Part shown: positions 11,924 to 21,730 of the stretch, in pieces
Layout: every line of letters starts with the position of its first letter
Numbering within the stretch: position 1 is the stretch's first letter
Assembly: GCA_020744425.1 (NCBI GenBank)
Contig: JAGMUV010000042.1
Coordinates: forward strand, 248,001-312,000
DNA: 64,000 bases
Direction of reading: 5' to 3'
Source of the DNA: Dactylonectria macrodidyma
Lineage: Eukaryota; Ascomycota; Sordariomycetes; Hypocreales; Nectriaceae
Translations under genes and position numbers: made by a program
The notes under the pieces: model-generated
Seen by the model: only the letters and a program-made list of their open reading frames with translations
What the model was told of the DNA's origin: nothing
Database searches by the model: none

Positions 11924-14900
11924 ATGGCACTATCAGCAGTCTCAGTTGCCCACAAGACAACCGTGCTTAGCGACCCTGTCGATCTCAGAGCCACAGAATG
12001 GAAGGAAACTACCATCATATGTGGTGCCTTGGGACTTCTTCTTTCGCTCTACGAGCAAAGCCCCAACGTTGAAGTGTCGTTGCACCACAGCGAAGAAAGC
12101 GTCGCACATACCTTTTCCGTCGAAATTTCGTGCAATCGTTCAGCTACAGCCATTGAGTATCTCGCAGGCGTTGCGTCCCTTCTGGCGAGCACGGCAGAGG
12201 GCGCCGATCCGTCATTCTTCACCCCTGCGTCGCTACGACAGAAGCAAAATTCGGAAGCACTTACGGCTTCTTTGGTGTTTCTGGAAGTAAAGGCTGTACT
12301 GGAACAGGAAAAACCCGGGTCTCCCCTCTCGTCTATCTGGTTCCGGTACAGGTTCGACAATTCTAAGGCACACTTATCAGCTGTGTTCGGGAAAGATGAT
12401 CATGATGAGGAGTTTGTGAAGAGACTGCTCCATCAACTCTCTCATCTTGCCGAGCAGTTGAGCCAGTCAAGCTCCTCTCTACGAGACGTAAATCTTCTCG
12501 ACAAGGCAGATGCACAGGGCATACGACGATGGAACCAAGTGCCTGCCCTCCCAACTCCTTCCTGTGTGTACCAGGTTGTTGAGAAGAATGTCTTCAACTC
12601 TCCAAGCGCACCCGCCGTCCACGCGTGGGATGGAAAGCTCACATACAGAGAACTACACAACCTGTCATTCAATGTGGCCGGGCAGCTATCCTCGTTGGGA
12701 GCTCCAAGCGGGAGCGTCATCCCTCTCCTCTTCGAGAAATCCTTGTGGACAGTAGTCGCAATGATGGCAGTAGTGAGAGCCGGACATGCGTTTCTACTGC
12801 TTGATACTTCTCACCCGCCTGGTCGCCTGGAAATGTTGACAGGGCAAGTCAAGGGGCCCGTCATCATGGCGTCGGAAAGCCAGAAGGACCGGGCTCTGCT
12901 TCTAGCGCCCCAAGTCATTGTCGTTTCTCCCACGACGTCCAAGAAGGCGCCGGATCCATTCTGGGACGAGGGAACCAGCGCTGCAAAGCCACAAGACGTT
13001 GCTCTCGTAGTCTTCACGTCCGGAACCACGGGCCGACCAAAAGCCACAGCGATTGAGCACCACTCCGTCTGCTCCGGCCTGATAGGCTTGGCTCAGCGTA
13101 TACGCCTTCATGAGACGTGTCGATTTTACCAATTCTCGTCGTATGCCTGGGACGCAGCCTTTGGCGAGATGCTCATGACACTGTTCAGGGGTGGATGTAT
13201 CTGCATTCCCTCGGAAGAGGATAGAATGAACCAACTGGCACAGTCGATTACCTCTCTGGAAGCCGACTCCATCCTGCTCACCCCAACTGTCTTGCGACTT
13301 CTCTCCCCGCAAGAGGTTCCCACTCTCCGGAACGTCATCATGGGCGGCGAGAAAGTGACGCGGGGCCTGGTGCGGATATGGGCGAGCTTGGTGAACTTGA
13401 TGACGGTTTATGCTCCGGCGGAATGCACCGTGGCCTGCATGGTGAACCAGCAGTTTGACGAACAATCTGACCCAGCCCTGATCGGCACGGCATTTGGCTG
13501 CCGCACGTGGATCACCCTTGCGGACAACATCGACCAGCTTGCGCCCGTGGGAGTCACAGGAGAGCTTCTCATCGAAGGCCCCAACGTGGCTAGAGGCTAC
13601 CTGAACGATGCCCAAAAGACGGCTGAATCCTTCCTGGAAGCTTCACCACGCTGGATGACGGAACTGCAGCTGGATCGGATTGTCCCATCTCGCTTCTACC
13701 GCACCGGTGATCTAGTGCGGTACACGCCAGATGGAACCATCGTCTTTGTCGGTCGCCGAGACTTTCAAGTCAAGCTTCGTGGGCAAAGAATCGAGCTTGA
13801 GGAGATTCAGGCCCAGATTCAGAAAAGACTCCAACTACCCGGAGCACAAGCCTTTGTGGACGTCATCAGCGGCTCAAGGCAAAGTCTCGCGGCGTTTGTT
13901 CATCTACCACACGGAGACCGTGGTTGTTTCGAATCTGGACCTCTTCGAGTCGCTCTCTTGGAGGTGCTTCCGGACTACATGGTGCCGACTCTTTGGATCC
14001 CCCTTGTCACAGTTCCTCTCTCGTCATCCGGCAAGCTGGACCGTCGCGCACTTTCGCGTCTGGGTGACGAGTATCTAGCTGGTCTACAAGCTACATCGCA
14101 AAAAGCGGAGGTGCTTTCTGAGACGCAGCAACAATTGAGTCAGCTGTGGTTCAAAGTTCTATCGACTCGAAGCCCGGGTTTGGCTAATGACTTTTTTCTA
14201 CTGGGCGGAGACTCGGTCAAAGCGATGCAGCTTGTGTCCTTGGCTCACCGGGAAAAGCTCAGGCTATCTGTGAAGGATATCTTTCAGCATCCAACACTGT
14301 CTGCCATGTCCTCAACGATCGAAAGGAGAACCAAACCTGAGTCTGAACCCAGCCATTTTTCACCTTTCTCTATGCTATCCAGCGAAGACCTTGCCAAGTC
14401 GTTCTCCTTTTTGGCCAAGCTGGGCTTCAAGGAGCAGGAAATTGCTAATGTCTTTCCATGCACGCAGTTGCAAGAAGGCATGTTCACATCATCGTTGAGT
14501 GTCCCTGGTTCATACGTCAGCCAATACGTCTTCTCTTTTCATCCCACGATGACGGAGAAGGTTGCCAGGGCTTGGGAACAAACTGTGGCCGCTATACCAA
14601 TCCTCAGAGCAAGGATTCTACCCAGCCTGACGGGCTTCAATCAAGCAGTCGTAAAAGAGCCTCTGAGGTGGACGTCTGGTCAACAATCGCTGCCTTCATA
14701 CTTGGAGTTCGACCAGCAGAAGCTCTTCAACATCGGCGAGCCCTTGGCGAGATACTGCCTGGTCGAAGATCCGTTGTCCTCAGAGGTTCATCTTGTGTGG
14801 AGTCTGCATCATGCCATCTTCGATGGATGGAGCATTGAGGGAATCCTTGGATACGTCCGAGATCAGGTGGAGGGAGAACCAATTTCCGAAGAGTTGAACG

Positions 14901-17900
14901 GTGACTTTTCCAGATTTGTGGAGTTCAGTCACCAGGCTAATCAAGAAGATGCCCGCACATTCTGGCGAGAGCAGCTTCACGGTGCACCGGTCCCGTCTTT
15001 CCCGGCTGTGCCCACAGAGAAGAAAATCCCGGTCGCCGATAGATCATGCCTTACGCACCATGTAGATGCTTCCCGGTTTTCCAAACCCGGTACTACCATC
15101 ACCGTCCTGGCCAGAGGGGCTCTTGCGGTTCTCCTCTCTCACTATGAGATGTCGGAGAATGTTGTCTTTGGAAATACTGTCCACGGTCGCAATTCTCTTC
15201 CGCCCGAACTCCAGAATGTTGTTGGTCCTACGCTTGCAACACTTCCCGTACGAGTCAGGGTTGACCGCAGGCAAAAGGTGTCACAATTCCTCTCAGACTT
15301 GCAGGAGAAGTTTGTTACCACCATGCCTTACGAGCAGTATGGACTGTTGCGTATTCGCGACATCGACAATCACACTCGTTTATCGTCTTCGTTCCGTGTT
15401 CTTCTGATTGTACAGAACATGGACTCAGTACCCTCCATTGGGAGTGGAATTCAAGGAAGAGAGGCCTTCAGGTGCCTTCATGAGTATCCTTTGGTCATCA
15501 CAATCATCCCGGAATCAACATGGGTGAAAATGTCTTGGACATATGACGAGACACTGTTGTCTGAAGACCAAGTCCAGGCTCTTGCCCTACAATTCGACCA
15601 GGCATTGGCACAGTTGACTTCCTCCCCAGAGCCGACTAGGATATGCGATCTTGACCTGGCGAGCAGGTCTGACAAGGATCGCTTCTACGACTGGAATGCT
15701 CAGCACCACAAAGCAGTCAAGACGTCGGCCCTAGAGCTACTTTACAGCCAGATCCAACGAGACCCAGAAGCAGTAGCAGTTGATGCTTGGGACGGAACTC
15801 TTACATACAGATCCCTAGACAAGCTGTCTAGCATCTTTGCTACTGAACTAGTACGCCTAGGGGTCGTGCAGAACCAACTGGTTGGTCACTACTTCGAGAA
15901 GACCGTGTGGGCTCCAGTGGCTCTGCTTGCAATAGTCAAAGCTGGTGGAGCGTTTGCTCCATTCTCACCAGGTTATCCCAGGGAGCGACTTCTCACTTTC
16001 ACCCGCGATGCTCAGATTAAGATCATCCTATGCTCCGATAAGCAACTGGAGAGTCTCTCCGGGGGGCCTTGGAAGATTTTGGTGGTCAACCTTGAGAGTT
16101 CAAATAGCCCATTTACAGATCCAGGAGTCCTACCTCTTTCTGTGAGTCCGGAGAGCCTGATTTATGCTCTTCAAACATCAGGAACAACTGGAGAGCCGAA
16201 AACCTTTACCGTCAAGCACACAGCTTTTGTCACTGGCGCTATTACCAGAGAGTTCTTGATCGAGAGAGGATCGGGCAAGCGTGTCTTGCAATTTGGTCTC
16301 TACACTTTCCGCCTTGCGATTGAAAATATCCTGACCACTCTCACCGCTGGAGGCTGTCTATGTATCCCTTCGGACAGCGCCATGATGGACGACCTATCTG
16401 GCTACATGCAAGAAGCCAAGGTCAGCTTTGCCAACGTCACGCCCTCGGTGGCACGTACTCTGGAGCCCGATAGAGTACCAAGCTTGAAAGTCCTACTCGT
16501 CTCGGGCGAACCACCCGATCGCGACTTGATCGCTACTTGGGCCGGCCGCGTCCATCTCATCAACGGGTACGGTCCGAGTGAGTTCACGGCCAAGCAGACA
16601 CTGAACTTCAATATGACTCAAGACGACCCCCAGAATCTCGGCCGAGCTGTGGGCTCCAGTCTGTGGGTAGTTGATCCGGAGAATCATGAACGCTTGAGTC
16701 CTCTTGGAGCCATCGGGGAACTATTGATCGAGGGGCCAACCCTGGCCGATGGCTACATCAAGAGGCCTTCCGAGACGACCAAACGATTCATCTCTACCCC
16801 AGCATGGCTTCGTGAGTTCCGCGAGATGCCGACGACTGTGTTTAAGACGGGCGATCTAATGAGATACAACACGGATGGAACCCTGACGAGCATTGGTCGC
16901 GCCGATGGCCAGGTCAAACTCCACGGTCAGAGGTTTGAAGCCAAAGAGGTCGAGCACCACATCAGAAAATGCTTTCCTGATGAGCAAATCGATGTTTTGG
17001 TCGACGTGGTGAGATTCCAAGGACAAGAGTCGGACGTTGCAGCCGCCTTTCTCGCCTCAAAAGAGCGCAAGTTGCAGAATACTCTGGAGTTGAACGCTGC
17101 ACTGAGCGAGCAGATCCAAAGCGAAAAGAAAAGGATAGTCGAGTATTTGTCTTGCTTCTTGCCCCGCTACATGGTTCCTAGCATCTTCTTCGGTGTCTCC
17201 ATGATCCCGGTCACCGCGAACGGCAAGGTAGACCGGCGAGGACTCAAGGCTTTTAGCTCCCAGCTGCCCATCAACAATGCAGGGGCTAAATATGACGTTA
17301 AAGTGACGAGAGTTCCCAGATCATATGAGGAGAAGACGCTGCATAGCCTTTGGCAGAAAGTACTGGGGTTGGAAGGGGGTCGTTTTGGAGTCGACCATCA
17401 CTTTTTTGAGCTCGGCGGCAGCTCCATGGCGGCAATTCGGCTAGTCTCAATGGCTCGTGAAGCTCAAGCCTCTCTGACTGTACAGGCCATCCTGACATAC
17501 CCAGTGCTGCGGGATATGTCCCTGCAGGTCAAAAGAATCGATACCAACACATCTCTAACGAGCGTGCCTGCATTCTCTCTACTAGAAGAAATCGGTCGCA
17601 GCGAAGACCAATTGAAAGCTGCACTTTCGGTCCACGGAATAGCAGAAACCAGTGTGGAGGATGCATACCCACTGCTTGCCCTGCAGAGCTACTACATGAA
17701 AAAGGCAGTGACATTCCCAGCCTCTACCTCGTGGGAGCATGTTTACGAGTTGCCAAACAACATCGATCTTGACAGATTAGAATCGGCACTCGAGTTTGTT
17801 TGGAAGGCTAACGCGAGTCTTCGGACTCGCGTAGTTTCCATCTCGGGGAGGTTTGTCCAGGTCGTCTGCAACGAGGGTTTCGTCTGCCGTCGTCTTACAA

Positions 17901-18985
17901 GGCTAAAGTCATGCTTTGAACAAGACCAGGAATCGGGCTGGGCGCTTGGTGATCCACTGAGTCGTTTCAGTATCGTCGTTGATGAACAAAATGGCTCTCA
18001 TTTAGTCTGGTCTACCAACCACGTTGTCTGGGATGGTTGGAGCCGCACGCTTATCTTCCAGGATATCGACTACGCCTATCAGCATGGGTCACTGCCTTTC
18101 GTGCGACCATCTTACAAGGACTTCATCGCTCACGTTTGTCGTCACAGCAGGACTAAGAGGCTTCCTGACTCTTCCCTTCTGAAACAAGAGTACATCGGTC
18201 GTCAATTCACTCCACTATCCCGAACACATTGGGCCGAACACGTTGTCCAAAACAGCAAGCGAATGACCATGACCGTCAACTTGCCTGTTCCCAAAGAGCT
18301 AGCTGTGTCACGAACATCCCTTTTGCTTACCGCTTGGACGTTGACGGTAGCCATTGTGGAAGAGTCGAATAGTGTCCTCACAGCGAACGAAGTCAGCGGC
18401 CGTGAAAGCTCTTTTCCCGGTATCGAGAATCTTGCGGAGCCTGCAGTTGCTGCCATCCCTCTTTGCGTTGGTCTTGAACCACGCACAATCCGCGAGCACG
18501 CTGCCCTCGTCCAGAGACATACAATAGAGGCTATATCGATTGAGCATGCCGTTGACTGGGATGAGCAACTTCTGTCGCAAATGGAAACCTCGGCGTATTG
18601 GATCTTGATCAATGACGAAGATGAGAGCGAGGAGCCACCCACCGAGGCAATGCAGCTTCTGAGGAGTAGAGCTGAGAAGATTGGGGTTGGCATGTGGCCT
18701 TTCCATCTGACCTTAAATGTCCATGCAGAAAGCAGATGCGTCGAGTTGCAGGCTTTGTTCAACGTGGATATGGTGGCGGTCGAAAAGGCGGTAAAGCTCT
18801 TCGCTTGTCTTAAGTTTATCCTACACTCGGCTCTCCGCTCTGGCGGATTGGACTTGAACACGATGGACCTGAAATCGGCTGTGAATGACCAGCTGCAAGG
18901 CGATGGGGGTATCGTCGAGGAAGTTGAAGCAAACTCTTCAATTGAGCCCTGGTTCTATGGTCCACGATATAATCCATATGTATAG
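11924..18985 (+). CDS. Dimodular NRPS, architecture (partial C)-A-T-C-A-T-C
   Basis: Single open frame of 2353 residues; I start at the ATG in ATCATGGCA at 11924. Residues 1-205 look like the C-terminal lobe of a degenerate condensation domain. A1 covers about 215-740 (FTSGTTGRPKAT, FYRTGDLVRYTPDG, SSGKLDRRAL). T1 is at about 730-800 with FFLLGGDSVKAM (Ser764). C1 is at about 843-1240 with HHAIFDGWS (His962-His963). A2 covers about 1270-1770 (TSGTTGEPKT, YGPSEF, FKTGDLMRY, NGKVDRRGL). T2 has FFELGGSSMAAIR (Ser1834). C2 covers about 1914-2353 with NHVVWDGWS, where the first His is Asn2032 and the second, catalytic, His2033 is kept. There is no epimerase, reductase or thioesterase, so the last C domain probably releases the product, by cyclisation as in many fungal NRPS. 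A2 lacks the substrate-binding aspartate (see findings). Neighbours are a POT transporter and a TOXG-like PLP enzyme. Confidence 0.93.
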   Translation: MALSAVSVAHKTTVLSDPVDLRATEWKETTIICGALGLLLSLYEQSPNVEVSLHHSEESVAHTFSVEISCNRSATAIEYLAGVASLLASTAEGADPSFFTPASLRQKQNSEALTASLVFLEVKAVLEQEKPGSPLSSIWFRYRFDNSKAHLSAVFGKDDHDEEFVKRLLHQLSHLAEQLSQSSSSLRDVNLLDKADAQGIRRWNQVPALPTPSCVYQVVEKNVFNSPSAPAVHAWDGKLTYRELHNLSFNVAGQLSSLGAPSGSVIPLLFEKSLWTVVAMMAVVRAGHAFLLLDTSHPPGRLEMLTGQVKGPVIMASESQKDRALLLAPQVIVVSPTTSKKAPDPFWDEGTSAAKPQDVALVVFTSGTTGRPKATAIEHHSVCSGLIGLAQRIRLHETCRFYQFSSYAWDAAFGEMLMTLFRGGCICIPSEEDRMNQLAQSITSLEADSILLTPTVLRLLSPQEVPTLRNVIMGGEKVTRGLVRIWASLVNLMTVYAPAECTVACMVNQQFDEQSDPALIGTAFGCRTWITLADNIDQLAPVGVTGELLIEGPNVARGYLNDAQKTAESFLEASPRWMTELQLDRIVPSRFYRTGDLVRYTPDGTIVFVGRRDFQVKLRGQRIELEEIQAQIQKRLQLPGAQAFVDVISGSRQSLAAFVHLPHGDRGCFESGPLRVALLEVLPDYMVPTLWIPLVTVPLSSSGKLDRRALSRLGDEYLAGLQATSQKAEVLSETQQQLSQLWFKVLSTRSPGLANDFFLLGGDSVKAMQLVSLAHREKLRLSVKDIFQHPTLSAMSSTIERRTKPESEPSHFSPFSMLSSEDLAKSFSFLAKLGFKEQEIANVFPCTQLQEGMFTSSLSVPGSYVSQYVFSFHPTMTEKVARAWEQTVAAIPILRARILPSLTGFNQAVVKEPLRWTSGQQSLPSYLEFDQQKLFNIGEPLARYCLVEDPLSSEVHLVWSLHHAIFDGWSIEGILGYVRDQVEGEPISEELNGDFSRFVEFSHQANQEDARTFWREQLHGAPVPSFPAVPTEKKIPVADRSCLTHHVDASRFSKPGTTITVLARGALAVLLSHYEMSENVVFGNTVHGRNSLPPELQNVVGPTLATLPVRVRVDRRQKVSQFLSDLQEKFVTTMPYEQYGLLRIRDIDNHTRLSSSFRVLLIVQNMDSVPSIGSGIQGREAFRCLHEYPLVITIIPESTWVKMSWTYDETLLSEDQVQALALQFDQALAQLTSSPEPTRICDLDLASRSDKDRFYDWNAQHHKAVKTSALELLYSQIQRDPEAVAVDAWDGTLTYRSLDKLSSIFATELVRLGVVQNQLVGHYFEKTVWAPVALLAIVKAGGAFAPFSPGYPRERLLTFTRDAQIKIILCSDKQLESLSGGPWKILVVNLESSNSPFTDPGVLPLSVSPESLIYALQTSGTTGEPKTFTVKHTAFVTGAITREFLIERGSGKRVLQFGLYTFRLAIENILTTLTAGGCLCIPSDSAMMDDLSGYMQEAKVSFANVTPSVARTLEPDRVPSLKVLLVSGEPPDRDLIATWAGRVHLINGYGPSEFTAKQTLNFNMTQDDPQNLGRAVGSSLWVVDPENHERLSPLGAIGELLIEGPTLADGYIKRPSETTKRFISTPAWLREFREMPTTVFKTGDLMRYNTDGTLTSIGRADGQVKLHGQRFEAKEVEHHIRKCFPDEQIDVLVDVVRFQGQESDVAAAFLASKERKLQNTLELNAALSEQIQSEKKRIVEYLSCFLPRYMVPSIFFGVSMIPVTANGKVDRRGLKAFSSQLPINNAGAKYDVKVTRVPRSYEEKTLHSLWQKVLGLEGGRFGVDHHFFELGGSSMAAIRLVSMAREAQASLTVQAILTYPVLRDMSLQVKRIDTNTSLTSVPAFSLLEEIGRSEDQLKAALSVHGIAETSVEDAYPLLALQSYYMKKAVTFPASTSWEHVYELPNNIDLDRLESALEFVWKANASLRTRVVSISGRFVQVVCNEGFVCRRLTRLKSCFEQDQESGWALGDPLSRFSIVVDEQNGSHLVWSTNHVVWDGWSRTLIFQDIDYAYQHGSLPFVRPSYKDFIAHVCRHSRTKRLPDSSLLKQEYIGRQFTPLSRTHWAEHVVQNSKRMTMTVNLPVPKELAVSRTSLLLTAWTLTVAIVEESNSVLTANEVSGRESSFPGIENLAEPAVAAIPLCVGLEPRTIREHAALVQRHTIEAISIEHAVDWDEQLLSQMETSAYWILINDEDESEEPPTEAMQLLRSRAEKIGVGMWPFHLTLNVHAESRCVELQALFNVDMVAVEKAVKLFACLKFILHSALRSGGLDLNTMDLKSAVNDQLQGDGGIVEEVEANSSIEPWFYGPRYNPYV

Positions 18986-21730
18986 AGATGGCAGGTGTTT
19001 GATTGCAAGTCAGTGCTCCACGTGGAAGCTGCTTGGTCATGAACAAATCTGCGTTTCTTCATTCGACCAGACCTTCAGCATTTTCCTTGTTGCCTATAAT
19101 GTTAATATTCTGACTCAGCTGAAGATTCCACACCTTTAGATTGACCTCTACTACTATGTGGCGCACTACGAAACGATCTTCCTCATCCTCATCGTCGCCC
19201 TCGTCGTTCTCATCGCTGTGGCCGTCACCGTGGACTCCATGGTCATGGACAACCCTGATTGGCTATATGTCATCAGCGCAGGGTATCTGAACGGTAACAA
19301 TTGGGTGACTGACAGCGTTTTCAAGCTGCCAAATCTCGCGCAGTGATTTTGCTCTATAATGCTATGATGCCGACCATATGCTTAAGGAAAGCTTTGTTTC
19401 CAAAACCAAGCACTAAGCCCTCATATATAGCAGCAGTCGTTTTTATGAGGGTCGTAATATCGAGTTGAGATGTCAATAGTATACTTTGCTTCAGAATAAT
19501 ACCGCCTGTCCGCGTACTTGACGCTTGAGATGATGAAGTGCCAGTGCAGTATCAGAAGTACTGAAAATTTCTATAGTTAGGCGGTGGTGTAAATAGCTGT
19601 AGTTCTATCATTTGTCAGATCTATATAGGTTATTCAATAGTTGTCGAAAGATAGGTCTGTAATTGAAGACATTTCCACATAATTTAATAGCTCGCCGCAG
19701 AAGAAGAGATGAGATAGAGTCTCTGACAAGTCATGGGCTAAGTGTAACTTTCCGTGACATGTGCTACAGGGAGGAGAAGTTAGGCGCGCCGAGCTAGCAC
19801 TATGAGACCTGTTGACGTCACTTGTGTTATCTGTGATGAATTAACACGACTCGAACACAAGAGGCTCAGTTCTAAGACCAAGAGCCTTACATGGTGCGTG
19901 ATTTACAAGTGAGAGAGGATCAAGACACCAACTTTTGTGTTCATCGAGAATCATGCTGAAGTCCCGTCTACCGAATTGTGTTGGGCTTAGTAAGCCCATA
20001 AGAGACGAGGCTGTATGTTCCTCTGCTTCACACGTCGGGCTCTCAAACGGATTAGTTTGTGCGGAAATACCGCCTCCTATTAGTGACTTGAAATGGGCCT
20101 CAGTTCGGAGGCATACATGGTAGTACCGTGACTCGGTAGTTCGAGCGGCAATTTCGGATTTTCTCCATTTTCCATGGAATAGATGTCCAGGAACAAGTTG
20201 CTAATTTCAGTGGCATAATATATGCAATCAAGCTGTACAGCAATCCCTTGTTCCCTTGCGTCGTACGAGATTATCAAAATCGACTGGGCTGACAGTTGTA
20301 GGGCTGGAACCGTACGATCAGGGTTATGAACGGTCTCGGTCGCGTCGAAGCTATCTACCGCGAGCTGCTCAGACAAAGTTGAGAAACGTTGCAGCACATG
20401 CCTACCGGAAATCCTGGTCGGCTTCAGTGCTTATGCGTGGAAACGATAAGTTTGGGGTCAAAGGCAGAGCTCTTGCTCGCATGTTGAAATGAGCATATTG
20501 TGTTGATTGAAGAAGAAGAAAACTAGCGCTAACTAGCGGAAGCTATTGATAAGAAGACATCCACCAATAGATCGGAATAGCAATTGATCCGTTAAAACAC
20601 GGATCTCAACACTGCACCCCGCTTATCGATGGGGTTATTTCGAGACCGTGTATTCGGGATGGCCGACGTGGGTTTCCAAGGCGAAAGACGTGGTATAGTC
20701 AGTTTGGGACAGAGAATACAAGACGTTGAACATCTCATTGGAGGATCATGACGAACTAGCCGCCAAGCGTCAGCGGACATAATACTATTCTCCGTTTGAA
20801 CGATATAAGGATGAAGCTCGGATACGTCCCTGTGAAGAAAGGGATCCTGACAAGGCAGAGGACGAGTATGCTAGGTGGTAACGCCCGGCAAATGATCGGC
20901 GGCTGGTCGGTGCAAGCTGGAGGTGATCACATGACCATCTGATCTGATGCTTTGTACATGATCCAATCTAACAACTATGTACTAGGTGGATCACTTGAGG
21001 CTGACCTGGATCACTGGTGATCTAGGTGGGTCCCATGGTGATCCGCCGGTGGGCCCGCTTTGTTGGAATGAGGATAGAAATAAGGCAAGGATCACGATCA
21101 TCGTGAACTTGTTCACGATGAGAGTGAACGACCACAACTAGCATCACGCAGCTGCCTGCTCCCTATGATATCGGCAGATTGAACATAGGTATAAGAGTTC
21201 AACCTTAGTCGCTCCCTTAGATAGAAGAAAGCAGCGAAAATACAATCTCTTCGGACCACACTCTTCGTTGCACAACTTGTTTCGTGAGACGTTGTTCCGT
21301 TCCGACCAAGTGGGTCCCTCGGCGTAGGTTGCAGGATGACTGACCCAGGCCGTAACAGAAAACCCCTCACAGAAAAGAGGGTCCGGGAGGCATCCCAGAT
21401 GATTACATATCATCAATATCATCATATTTGGGGTCCACTGCATTGAACACTGTTGCCCTAATCGAATTGACCGTATCGGATCCAACAATATCTGTGAAGG
21501 GTCATTTGAAGCTATCACTCGGCGGCTACCCCTGCACACCTTATCCGACCACTGCTAAAGAAATGGCCTTGGAGAACACTCCGACTCACCAGAGCGTTCA
21601 AACAGGCCAGTGGACAGACTATGATGCACAGAGTGAGAACGTATTTACTAGTACAATTATTCCCGTTTCGGGCAACTGATTAGGCTCAATGCTAACACCA
21701 TGCAACGCCTCTTCAGGGACATGACTGTTG
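18986..21730. other. Long intergenic region, possible LTR remnant
   Basis: I see no convincing gene in this 2.7-kb stretch. A short open frame at 19125-19346 encodes one hydrophobic helix but has no start ATG before it. The part around 20900-21357 has LTR-like composition and is listed separately. Confidence 0.5.
21061..21357 (+). repeat. Possible solo LTR-like remnant (low confidence)
   Basis: The segment starts TGTTGGAATG and ends CCGTAACA, which are the TG...CA termini expected of a copia-type LTR. The 150 bp to its left is rich in GGATCAC/GTGATCC words. I find no matching target-site duplication (CGCTT on the left, GAAAA on the right), and no primer-binding site or coding region beside it. 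Confidence 0.25.

Noticed and set aside
20080..20397. Reverse-strand 105-codon frame
   Set aside because: No recognisable motif, no splice partners and no neighbouring coding sequence.
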